NCBI GenBank assembly: GCA_025449115.1
Contig: JAHLKC010000127.1
Span: forward strand, 1-64,000
DNA length: 64,000 nt
Source of the DNA: Chytridium lagenaria
Lineage: Eukaryota; Chytridiomycota; Chytridiomycetes; Chytridiales; Chytridiaceae
Reading direction: 5' to 3'
The translations under genes and the position numbers were made by a program. Each line of letters starts with the position of its first letter. Position 1 is the first letter of the stretch. Under the pieces are notes generated by a model. The model had not been told where the DNA came from and did no database searches. It saw only the letters and a list, made by a program, of their open reading frames with translations. Below, in pieces: positions 49,361 to 60,396 of this stretch.

Positions 49361-50799
49361 CTGTTGTTGTTGAGGGAGGATCATTGGGACAACGGTCGTG
49401 GTAAAAGGGTAGTGGGGTGTGGGGACATGAGGGAGGAAGGGCCGTTCATGGTGGATGAGGGTGCGGTAGAGATGGAGAGAGGGGTTGGGAGGACAGAAGG
49501 TTGAGAGGAGGTTGTTGATGAGGGGGGTGCAGAAGATGATGATAAACACCAAGAGACTGAAGGGAGGGGAGGAGTGAGGAGTATTGGAGAATTTGGATGA
49601 CTTTGATGATGGTGGTGATGCTGCAAAACGGAATGTTGCTGAAAAGGATTGGCCGCTACTTGCATTGAGGTTGAGATGAAAGGAATGTGGTGTTGTTGGT
49701 GTTGTTGTTGTAATTGGTGTTGCTGTTGGTGGTGATGGTGGTGGTGGTGGTGATGATAGTGGGAAGGGTTTGCGGGGGCCGAGAGCGGGGCTGTGGATGG
49801 AGCATCGGAGGAAGATCTTGAGGAGGAAGGGATACTTATAGGTGAAGGAAGGGACGCGCCTCTGGCTGGTGCCGCTGCTGCTCCTGTCGAATCTGACGAT
49901 AACGAGGACTGCTGCGCGTCCGCAAAGGAATTGTTATTCATATTGCTGCTGTTGCTGTGCTGATGAGCATTCAAGTTATATTGGGACTGTGGTGGTGCAA
50001 CTTGACGAAGTGGTTGTTGATGTTGTAGGGTAGGTGCAGAGGGTTGAGACATGGAATGATGAGGAGGTGGTGGACGTGAAGGGAATGCTCCGGGCACGAC
50101 AAAGTTTGAATGAGCGGATGCATTATTAGCATTTAATGTCAACATGCTGGGATGAAAGGGATCAAAGGTGAGAGCAGAAGGAGTCGGAGGAGTCGGACGA
50201 ATATGTTGTTGTTGTTGCTGCTGTTGGTGAAGGACAGTGTTTGGAGGAAATCCCATGTGCGTGGCGTGTCCAGAGGTCATGGCAGAGGCGGGAATGAAGG
50301 GTGGTGAAGGATACTGTCCAGGATGAGATCCAACCGGCGTCATGGCAGTCGCGGCTGCCCAAGGATCGTGATTCTGATGTTGTTGTTGTTGTTGTTGTTG
50401 CTGCTGCTGAAAAGGCTGGTGATGTTGAAAGACAGAGGGCTGCTGTTGCATTGATTGATGGCTCTGTTGAAGAGGTAGTGGAGGGAGTTGCTGCTGTGGA
50501 CTGTACGAGGAGGATGGTTGAGGCGGAACAGGGTTTGACATCATGAGAAGATGCATCATGGAAGTGGGAGGAGAGGCCATCAAATTTGACCAAGAGGAAG
50601 GGTTGCTGCTGCTAGTGTCGACCATTTGCATCGAAGGGAGTGCTTGGTGTTGTTGTTGGTGATGTTGTTGTTGTTGTTGTTGGTGATGTTGCTGTTTGTT
50701 GCTGGTGAAAGGGATGCATGACGAGTCACCCAGTAGATTTAAACTCGTTGATGGAATCGTATTCCCCACTGTGAATGCACTTGTTGGACGTTGCCCCAA
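48294..50799 (-). CDS. Poly-Gln C2H2 zinc-finger transcription factor, Crz1-like
   Basis: The 472-codon first frame (50799-49381) is rich in Gln, Ser, Pro and His, with Gln runs, an HHHHHHHHH run near 49745 and MDTSSSNPSSW-like low complexity; this is typical of an activation region. It crosses into a second frame with a poly-Gln tract of about 30 residues (49284-49378) and SDSDSSSNEDDNDDNNND, then an AT-hook-like KKKRGRPRL (about 48745). The end holds three finger-like units: CPYTDATTPCPRRFTRRSNL with DAHIRSAH, FGCVDCPLRFARSHDLQRHR and YVCEWCGTRFARSDARLRHL. The FARSHDL/FARSDA pattern resembles Crz1, the calcineurin-dependent factor, and the third finger lacks a clear last His, as there. Two frame changes are needed. 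No ATG is in frame at 50799, so a short upstream exon is missing. Confidence 0.72.
49284..49378 (-). repeat. Poly-Gln coding trinucleotide repeat
   Basis: Nearly pure CAA/CAG (TTG/CTG on plus) codes for about 30 consecutive Gln in the transcription factor. Length instability is expected. Confidence 0.9.
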
Positions 50800-50877
50800 C
50801 TCACTCCTTTTTCTCTTTACTGTTCACCTCACGTCTTTCTTTGATGTATGTATATGAAGTGATCTATGCTTCTATCC

Positions 50878-50908
<31 letters not shown>

Positions 50909-50960
50909 TATCACACACACACACACACACGCACACACACACACACACCACCACACAGAG
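50878..50960. repeat. Compound CT/CA microsatellite
   Basis: A (CT)n tract of about 26 bases is followed, after a short spacer, by two (CA)n tracts to about 50958. It lies just upstream of the zinc-finger gene, within its promoter or 5' UTR. Confidence 0.9.
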
Positions 50961-53030
50961 ACAGACAAACAGACCGAATGGAAGCTGTATAGGTAGCTCT
51001 CTAATGCGAGTATGTAGTAAATAGTATGAACTCTCGTTTGTTCGTTGTTATGGGCACAATAATATTTAATAATATTTTAATTAATGAATATGTAATCAGT
51101 ACATAACACATATTATTATAATAATACATGGTCCTGATTTGTTTTATTAATATTAAATAAATAAATAATAATAAATTTTATGAAAAGTTTTTTGTGTGAT
51201 GCTTGGGTATCTCTCTATTATTAATTTTATTAATTATTATTATTAGAATTAAATTAAAAGTTATTTACATGATCGATATTTACGTGTATTTATGTATTTA
51301 TGTAAACGATAAAATCAAAGTAAAAGTATTTTATACATTTACATTACCTATATACATAAATACCAACTACAAGATATACAGTATACTTATCACCTTGGGT
51401 TATAAGTATGTACTGTATGGATGTGCATGTTGTTTATTCATGCAATATGAGTGTGCATGTATGGAGTTGTTACATGGTACATATTGATGTACATCTTCAA
51501 AGACTTTTTATGTATCATTTATTTATAGTAGGTATCATCTATCTATTATTAATGTGTGTGTGGTGTGTGTGTATATACTATATATACTTAATAGATGGAT
51601 GGATAGATGGATGGATGGTTTAAAGGTATATTATACACACATATGTACATCCGATGTTTATAACCCTTCATTATCAATGACAATTCACTCTTTACTTTTT
51701 CCTAATTAGTACTAAATATGACATTTGGAGTGTGTGACTGTGACCATGATCAGTATTAATCATTAATATATTTATTATTATTATTATATAATTATAATAT
51801 ATATATTTAATTTTTGGTGGGTCGGTCGTTACTCGTTGGTCCACTCAGTCCCAGTCTATAACGAGTTGAAAAGTTTTATAAAATAAAATAAAATGCAAAA
51901 AAATAAACACACAGATATTGTCACACATGCATAGTGATACAAGTTCATTTTAATATATTGTTATATATTTATCAATAAGCAACCCACGTGCAACAACAGC
52001 AAACAAACACTGATTAAAAAATAAAAATAAAAATAAAAATAAAATTATTATTATATGAAAAAGGAACCAAAAAAGGAAGGGGTTCTATTCTATTCTATTA
52101 ATTAAATATTATTATTATTAAATAATTCAAAGATGATATTGAGTGTCTTTTTTTTCATTTTATCACTCATCCTTCATCAAACCTAATAATAATATTAATA
52201 ATAATATTTATTAATTGAATATGTAAAATAAATATATATTAATAAAAAAGTATCAAGAAAAAGACTGTCTATATTATTTTTACGTAACAATAGAAAATAT
52301 TTATTATTATATGTAAGTTAGTGAGTGTCTTGAACAACTTATTATGTATTAATAATAAATATTTTATTACATACATATTTATATTAATATTATTGAGACT
52401 CGTTCTAGACAACATGGTCGTGATAGATGGAGAAAAAAAGGTCAACTCCTTCATTATTATTGTAATAATATTTAAATGCATTAGTAATAATAATAAATAC
52501 TCATTATTCCAAAAAATAACCCATGTGGCTTAAAACGTGCTCTAGAATGCGTCAAGCTTAATACAGAAGAAAAACACCAACACTTTTTAAAACAAGGAAT
52601 TCAATATACGGGAAGAGTAAACACCCCAAAACAAACTACTACGAGCTTTCCACCCTCTGCGTCCTTCCAACTCTTTATGCCTTTTTCTTTGCAGTGTAAT
52701 CCGTGAATACTTTGGTTCCACCAGATAATTTATTCATACTTCCTATATTTACAATGTTACCATTCATTAAAGTCGCTCAGCAACCCATCGTCAAAAATCT
52801 GCCATTCTGTAGAGACAACGCAACTATACCAATATGGTCCCATCCAACACCGTCCTCCCCAACCTAAACTAGACACCTTTTTCACATTGTTTCACCTTTC
52901 ACCTTATGGCTTATACACAAACACATGTATATATATTAGGTACCCTGTTCACATCCGACCAATGCTGGTATGACTTTGCCCCATGGAAAAGAAAAGAAAA
53001 AAAAAAAAAAAAAAATAGTTTCCAAAAAAA
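50961..53030. other. Very AT-rich intergenic island with simple repeats
   Basis: No gene over about 2 kb. 51050-52510 is dominated by TAAT/TATT/ATTA words, with a GATG-type repeat at about 51593-51618 and an AAAAT repeat at about 52015-52045. Composition returns toward normal after 52520, where the promoter of the ankyrin gene begins. An A-rich run (52990-53016) lies just before that gene's start codon. Confidence 0.65.
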
Positions 53031-54020
53031 ATGTCTCCCGCCACAATCCAACTCCTGAGATCCCTCATCCTCAACGACACTCCCCTCGATGCCGTCAAGT
53101 CTGCGATAGAGGCGGGTGTCGATTTGAATTTCAAGGCAACGGGGGAAGAACTCTTGTCAAAGGAAGAGTTGGAAAGTCTCAGTGAAGAGAGAAAAGTATG
53201 GGTTACTGGAATCAGTCAATCAGCTTACGGGTAACAAACTCTTCCTTTCCCATTCCATACGTATCCACTTTATCTTTTCATCCTTTCCCTATCTCATCCG
53301 TAGTACTGCAATCCTTCTCCTCATCCCTTTCCCCATCCTATACCTATCCAAACAATCCTTCCCCTCATCCTTCCCCTCCATCTAACAATCTCCCCACCTC
53401 TAGAGACACCTCCATCCTCTCCGACGACCTCCTCGGCTGGTCCGCCCGTCTCAACCGCCTCGACATCCTCCAACACCTCCACCCCCTCCTCGACCTCTCC
53501 CGTGACAACCAAAACGCCCTCTTCAAATCCTCCATCTGCAACCACCTCCCCATCGTCCACCACCTCCTCACCCTCCCCCCTTCTCCCCCTCCTCCCCTAC
53601 AACCACCCGCGCCATCTCCCCATCACCGAATCCGCCATGCACGGACACGTCAAAGTCGTCACCGCCCTCCTTCAAGCCGGCATGGATCCAAATCAATTCA
53701 ACGGTATGCCCGTGTTGCGAGCGTGTGATGGGAACCCTGTTTCATTGGATGTGCTTCGGGTGTTGTTTGAGGCGGGCGCTAGGGTCAACCCGCAAGATGA
53801 TCCGGTGAGGATTGCTGTCGAGAGGGAGGATGTGGGGTTGGTGAAGCTTTTGTTGGAGTTTAAGGCGGATTTCTTTGAAGTCACTGGGATGGTTGATCAG
53901 AAGGGGAATGTGGAGTTGGCGAGGTTGATTGTGATGGGTGGGTCTGGGTATGATTTGAATGAGGGGACGCCAAAGGAGATTAGGGAGGTCGTGGAGGCTG
54001 TGAGGGCTGCAAACAAGTGA
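53031..54020 (+). CDS. Ankyrin-repeat protein
   Basis: The start (53031) gives MSPATIQLLRSLILNDTPLD and AVKSAIEAGVDLNFKA, a first ankyrin-like helix pair. An intron spans 53231-53403. Exon 2 continues with WSARLNRLDILQHLHPLLDL and ICNHLPIVHHLLTL. After a one-base break near 53590 in C-rich sequence it resumes with ITESAMHGHVKVVTALLQAG (then MDPNQFN), VSLDVLRVLFEAGARVNPQD and DVGLVKLLLEFKADFFEVTG, ending EVVEAVRAANK. The G-H-x-x-V-V-x-x-L-L-x-A-G pattern is the ankyrin consensus. About 270 residues and probably five or six repeats, with no other domain; likely a protein-protein adaptor. Start and stop are well defined. Confidence 0.78.
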
Positions 54021-54047
54021 TCTTTGTTGCGGTTTAGCCCTTGACGT

Positions 54048-54178
54048 TAGTTTTTTTTAGTTTTAACCGTTTACCTTGATTGTTTTTAATTGGGTTTAGA
54101 CCATTACTTTGATTTTTTTATTGGGTTTAACCCTTTACCTTGATTTTTTATTGGGTTCAACCCCATTCCCTTGATTAT
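54048..54178. repeat. Short tandem repeat, about 33-36-bp unit
   Basis: About three and a half copies of a unit containing ttgattttttattgggttta and accctttacc, in the 3' flank of the ankyrin gene. Confidence 0.75.
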
Positions 54179-54945
54179 TCGCTTCGCGTACACGTATACG
54201 GCGTCCATAGAAACTCTGTTTTTAACAATAAAAAAAAAAGAGTGCATAAAAAACGTAATAACGTTAAAAAAATTGGAGGACACTCTTGACCGGTAGTAAC
54301 AATCATCTTCCCCCAAAAAAAAATTACAGCCCGTTTTTCTACACAAATTTATTCTATATCAAATATCACCCGAACCAACTATTGACGTCAAGTTGTATGT
54401 TGTGACTATAATAAGTCTTCCCGATCAAGTCGCTTTTTCCCAAGGTACACCGTTCACGTATTGGTTAACGTAGTTGGTCAAATGCAGCATCCCATGCTTA
54501 AATCCAACAAATCCAAAACACCACATCCGCGAAAATTCAATCAAAATTCACCAAACCTCCTAAACCACGTTCACGCAAATACATCCAAAAAAAAAGTTCA
54601 CACACAGAATTCAATTAAAGTTTGTCGTCAACGTATAAAAAAACCAAATCACATAAATAAAAGTATTTTAAAAAGTCCTTAAATATCTCTCCCGGCCATT
54701 TCCCTTCCAAACAAATAAATAAAGATCAACAAAAAGTTTAAAAACAGGGGTTAGCCTCTTCTCCAACTTGGGAGGTGTCATCATGAGAGCCCAAAGAAAA
54801 CAGGGACGACAAAGATGAGGATATCGAGACTCTCATACGAAGAGATTGAAGGTCTTTTTCTCTTTGCGTGGCAGCCTACGCAAAAAAAGTCAATCCATGA
54901 CATCACCAAAACAAAGAATAAAATCTCTCACCTCCACACAAGTCC
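54179..54945. other. Intergenic, no gene seen
   Basis: A-rich sequence with no supported open frame. It separates the ankyrin gene from the end of the next minus-strand gene. Confidence 0.45.
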
Positions 54946-56645
54946 TTATCTCAACACACGCCTCACAAACACAAGTCCCAATCCAACATCTCTTCCCCTC
55001 CCCAAAATCTCCCTCATCTCAACAGTCCCCTCCGCAGACCTCAACATCTCCAAAACCTCATCATCCCCACCCCCCTCCCACCACCACCCCAACCTCCTCC
55101 CCTCTCCCAACCCCGCGCCCCATCACCACAGCATCAATCCCTTCCACCCTCCTGGATCTCACAACAGGTCGCGTAATCACCGCAAGCTCCTCAGCAGACC
55201 ACCATCCACCATCATCCACAGGTACATCCAACGTCATACCATGAATCCCCTCCTCCTCATCAACAAGAGTCGTTGCACTTGACATTTGAAGCCTCGTGGA
55301 CTGCCGCGTCGGAAGGGGAGGTCGTCTCGTCCCCATCGGCGGTGAAGGTCCAGGGGTAGGAAGAATATAGCCTTCCCCCATTTTACCCTTGACCGCACAA
55401 TCATAAGGATACCGCTCCCTTACATCCTCCATCTCCTCCTCCTGCGACCCCAATTCATCTCGTTCCAATTTCAATCTCCCCGGCGACTCATCCCTCACTT
55501 TCCTCCTCAACCACCCCGTCAACACCTCCATGCTCCTTTTCGCCATCCCACTCTTCTCCACCGCGCCCGATATCAGTTCCTGATCCACATCCATCCCTCG
55601 TTGCCGCATCGCACTGTCTACAAGCGATGTGGTTCTAAGGGACACAGAGGCATCCGATTCAATATGCTGGCCTCCACATCCTCTTGGGGTGGATAAAAAC
55701 CCAGGTGGAGGCTCAAAGGACGGCCGGGTGGGTGACGATAAGAGTGCCAATGAAGCGTCATCCATGGAGGGGAGCCCTTGGTCTTAAAGGCAACATAGCA
55801 CCGGTAATGGTAGAGGTAAGGATTGTAGAAGAATCATTGGATGTGTGATGAAAGGTTTTGAATAAAATATCGGACGCCTTGGATGTTAGACGCTTGAGGA
55901 GCGCCGATGTTGGGTGTGAGTCTTTGAATGATTCCAGTGATGTTGGCGAAGTGGGGGAGGATGATTCAACCTCAGAGTGAGATGTCTTTCTCGACCTTGG
56001 AGGAAGGTGTGGACGAGACTTTTTCCTTGGAAGCGGAAAGGCAAAGATGGAGTGCGCATTGGACGGAGACGACGGAGATGTTGGAGATGCAGTGGAAGGG
56101 CTTGGTATACGATTATAATGCGGTTCATGCATCACAGCCGTAGTTGGGCTGGGTATGGGTGAAAGCGGGGATATCGGCGACGGAAGCGGGGATGGATGAA
56201 TGAATGGCGATGGAGAGCGACTACGAGACGGCATCTCAAGCGATATGGTTCGGACCGGAGGCCGATGGTGTCGCGAAGGAGCAATCATGTCATTCAGGAT
56301 GGTGGTCGTTGCTGCAAGGTTTGAGGTTGATTGCGCTAACCGTAACGGGGACTTTGGGGGAAGGTCTTGTTGGCTACGCGATGAGGAGAAGGATGAGGAC
56401 GGTGATGAGGGAGAAGCCTGATTGAGGGGATGTTGATACGGGGTGGCGTTGGTCGCCGAGCCCCCGGAGGTGGAGAAGTATCCTTGGATTGATGTTTTGA
56501 TGGAGAATCCAGTAGCTGAGTATCTTTGGATAAAGCACCAGCGGCGGTCCCATCCCGGGTATCTTCCATTTCTGGCTGAAGAAGTCGACCAAAGGGTAAG
56601 GAGTGAATATTGTTTACGATGGCATGTACTGATACCGTCATTCAA
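54946..56645 (-). CDS. Unknown Ser/Pro-rich protein
   Basis: Not recognised. The upper part (56645-55758) encodes a disordered region with SPSSPSSSFSSSRSQQDLPP, SRSRSPSPFIHPSPLPSP and a basic patch RKKSRPHLPPRSRK, then an ordered-looking segment SALLKRLTSKASDILFKTF. A frame change near 55760 leads to MDDASLALLSSPTRPSFEPP, MRQRGMDVDQELISGAVEKS, RSMEVLTGWLRRKVRDESPG and LPTRQSTRLQMSSATTLVDE. The stop is at 55061 as given. With one G restored in the G-run near 55065 it would extend to 54946 (DDEVLEMLRSAEGTVEMREI). The composition suggests a phosphorylated scaffold or regulator. The 5' end is uncertain; another frame at 56374-56592 competes. Confidence 0.5.
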
Positions 56646-57669
56646 TAGATGGAAAGCAGGAGTGTGGGGTTGGATGATGGATGTATAGAGCCTTGTATTT
56701 TTTAAAAGGTGGTTAAGTAAATTGTATATCTTACTTTAGCTGACAGCAACAAGCAAATCAGCCACCTTGATTTGAACTTTGGCTTTTCTTTTTTTTTTTT
56801 TTTTGCTCTTTTCACAAATTGATTTATCTATTTATTAAAGGGTGTCCGAAAGTATCGGATTATTGGAAGTCGAATGAATGAGATCCCACTGGGCTTTCTT
56901 CTTTCTGCCTTGGGCTTGTTTGTATTCCAAATCTAAACTTTAACAAAAAACTAATAAATAATAGTAATAATAGGTAAAAGTACATTGACAAACATGCAAG
57001 AAATACTGTTAGGTGAGAAAGCTATCCTTAAAACCTTGATGGTAGAGTAGGTAAGACGTCAATGCAGAATGGAGTTTGGTTGACTCAACAAAGCAACGTT
57101 TATCTCTCCAACATTTTTGCGCAATAAAGCTCTTAAATTTTAACAACCCGATCAAATTCTATGATCGGGTAGAGTTCGTATTCAAACAGTTAGCAGACTT
57201 TTTAGCCGCATTGCGAGAAAAGTGTAAGCTACGTAGAAGATTACCTATCAGAATTAAGACTTGAATGTTTACATAGCTGTGTGGTTCTGACTGATACGTC
57301 ACAACCTCCAAATAACAGTAACTAAAAGTCTTTCCGGTAGATGTCTATCGCCCAAACGGTTACGGCGTGGGGTTGCCGCGGTCATATGATAATTAGAGGA
57401 AAAGATATGCAAACAATCGAATTGCGGGCGTTCCTTCCCAAATACAATAGAGCGAGATGGGTAAATCGCAACAATAGCTTAAACTTTGACCAGTAATCTA
57501 AGTCAGAGCTGAATATCATGATCACATTTTCCTAACTGGGTAGCTTTCTAAGTCGTGCCTTGAAATGATTATCATCTTACGTTCCAATTGGGTTTACTGA
57601 TCGACGAATGAATTATTCTATCGCCTATCACACCCACATTAAGAGATTTTCATTCTTCTTACTTACAGA
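56646..57669. other. Divergent intergenic region
   Basis: No supported gene. Contains a T-run (about 56790-56812) and a small hairpin at 57149-57171 (cccgatca ... tgatcggg). A 62-codon frame at 57076-57264 has no motif. Confidence 0.45.
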
Positions 57670-60007
57670 ATGAATGCGATAAAGGGTCCAGCCCTTGTTC
57701 TTGCTGCAGTAGGATTGACTACCTTACAGTGAGTATTGTGACTTCCTTCGACTTTCTGCCGTCACCGAAACCAGCTGAAGGGGAACACGATCCAACTTCG
57801 TCAACCACTACCTTGCCTCACAAAGATGCCTGGATCAAAAGATGAGGGCGTCAGCTCGAGTCTCCTAAAAGTCAAATCTAGCCCTCAGGCCAGCCTGGAC
57901 CACCTCCCAGCATGGGATTTGCAAAGCGCATCACAGGTGGCTTGCGTTCCTACCTTAGCACCGCATCTCTTCGCATGAAAACCGCCAGAGAGAAGGTTGA
58001 CGACGATGATGATGATGAGAAAGAGGGATCTGATAACAAGAATGGGAAAGGCATCCACGGGTTAGGAAACAAGGTGAACGGCAACGGTCTTCAACCCGTT
58101 AGCACTGCCTCTAGCATGTCGATTGGCACGTCTCGCTGGCCTCACGCGCGAGAACTCAGTGAAACGTTTGGTTTAAAGATGCGCTACATTTCATCCATCC
58201 TTGCTGTTACACTCATGAACGGTGGTCTTATCGCCATCACATACGTTCTCGCAGATGGGACCAACATTAAACTCTCCCCTGCTGCAGTCCATTACGCAGG
58301 TGGCGTCATTCTCGAATTAATCCTTCTCGTCACCAACACCATGACCGTGTTCGCTGTTGACCTCGGCATCAGTATTCTCCTTGCTATCATGCTCACATCA
58401 CGAGGATACAGTATGGCCGCCTGTGGGTTTATGCAAACGAACCCTGTCCTCAGGCTTTCTTTCACAAACGAGCTTTCCCTAAACTCGCCCTGTAGAAAGA
58501 CTTTGGAGAGGGTAGCTTTCGCGTGGATTCTTCTCGAATCGCTAAAACTCGTTTCTCCAATTGGAGCAACAGGTTTGGACGCTAGACCCGTTCGTATGGT
58601 CTCCTCAGCCTCCCCGTGCATCGTGTTTGACGGATCTGATATCAGGGATAGAAATTTTCCCACGTTCTGGAGCGCTGCTGGAGTCGCCGAGTTTATCTAT
58701 GGTACCTCCCATTTCCACCAACCCGCATCCTTCTCATCGTCTTCTCCTTAAACTCTCTTTCCTAGGTACCGCTCTTGGATGCATGAGGTCCGAGTTTCCC
58801 TGCACAGACAAGGGTTCTGAATTTGTATTTGGCCGCAATTGAGCGGTGCAGTCGGTGATGGCGACACCATTGTCGGACCCGGATACCACATGTACATTAC
58901 CAGTACATGTTCCTGTCACAACACCAGCAACCCTGACGTTGTAAGAAAAGGCATTCTGACCGCTCAAGATATTGCAGCAATACGACCAGCGTTGAACCAG
59001 TCCAACCATTTCGTGATGCTCTCCACCAACGTCACCGTCTCAACGATTGAAGATATGGTGTCGTTCTCCATCATACCAGGAAACATAAAGACGTGTGGAG
59101 GTCTTCGAGCTGAAGTTATGCCTGTTTGCTATACTGAGGTTAGAAACCTCTCGATGTTTCAGTGGTCAGTACGTTCCTCACGGATGGAACGACAGCTTCC
59201 ATTGCTCTCGTTGATTCCCAAGTTCAAGAATTTCAAACGCGATCGACGCCCACTTCCGTCATCGCGCCTGTTATGACGAGTATCATGAATCCAGGAAAGC
59301 CTTACATCCTGACGCTGCTGTGTTGTGCCTGGAATGATTAACGCTATCATGTATTGGACGAGTTCGGATCTTATTGGTGTGGACCCGTCGTTGCAGGATG
59401 TGGGAATTGAGACCATGGTCAGCATTTTGCTTCGCGCAGGGTTCCAGAGGAATTTTAAGACAAAGGGAAGTTCTTGTCCAAAGCGAGAGGAGGTCATGGA
59501 TACTTCTTTCATTGTCCTGCGCGACTGGAGTGTTAAGAGATTTTAGTATCTGCCGCTCTCCAGGTAATCGTCTTTTCTTACTCTTACTGAAGAAAAGCTA
59601 ACCAAAGTAATTACAAAAAAATTAGACCGGCATGTCGATCATCGCGCTTTTAATCTCCCTCCTTTGGCTTTTCAGAACCTCTCCATCCTCCCCGCCCTTC
59701 AAGCGATCAGGAACCCATCATTCTTCATGACGCTCCTCAGCGACTCCCCGTTCTGCGTCAACCTCCAAGGCACAGGAACGCTCCAAGACATGTGATCTGG
59801 CAGAACCTTGACCTGATTGTAAAGATTGGCGAGAACATTGAGACGTTGATGAGAATGTTGGACGGATTAAAATGGAGAGGTAACGAACGATTCATTTTCA
59901 TCTTTTTTGCCTGTTTCAGAGTTAACGGTGTTGTGTTTGGATTATTAATGGGATTTTATAGAGCTAAGCTGGTTCGACCGCTTAAGAATGGTAGAATCTA
60001 CGCTTAA
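57670..60007 (+). CDS. Large membrane protein with Cys-containing ectodomain, unknown
   Basis: The possible first exon (57670) gives a hydrophobic start (MNAIKGPALVLAAVGLTTL); a start at 57826 (MPGSKDEGVSSS) is an alternative. The main frame 57912-58751 has an acidic run (VDDDDDDEKEG), RELSETFGLKMRYISSILAV, TLMNGGLIAITYVLADG, GGVILELILLVTNTMTVFAV and DLGISILLAIMLTSRGYSMA, so about three helices. A loop region follows with FTNELSLNSPCRKTLERVAF and SASPCIVFDGSDIRD. After a frame change come LGCMRSEFPCTDKGSEFVFG, GDGDTIVGPGYHMYITSTCS, NHFVMLSTNVTVSTIEDMVS and GLRAEVMPVCYTEV. The C-terminal part has another helix (FIFIFFACFRVNGVVFGLLM) and a basic tail. Cysteines and N-x-T/S sites suggest an extracellular domain. 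No family recognised. Confidence 0.5.
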
Positions 60008-60396
60008 TGGAGCAAGTCGACCTATGTAAACAAGACAAAGAATATAACCCCAAAAAAGAATAACGTATACTGATAAATAGAAGTGCCACACATCCTCCTC
60101 ATTGTTTTTTTTGTTCATAATCATTTTTATTAATGATATCGTTTAATAAAGAATATGCAGAATCTTGACGTTTTATGTACTGTACCTCTTCATCCGACGA
60201 TAGTCAAACAAGTTTAAGTGGAGCAGCACAAAAAAATTTATAGGTCATTGCAATGGTGGCGATAAACGATATACTCCATATAAGAGTACAAAGAGCAAAT
60301 ACAAAATCAAAGGCTACGCAAAGATTTTCTCTGGTGTTAACGGTTATGTTTGCAGTTTATTAAAAAATGTATTACTTTGCGCAAACGAAGAAAGGA
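60008..60396. other. Intergenic between convergent genes
   Basis: 3' regions of the membrane-protein gene and the myosin gene. No gene seen. Confidence 0.5.
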
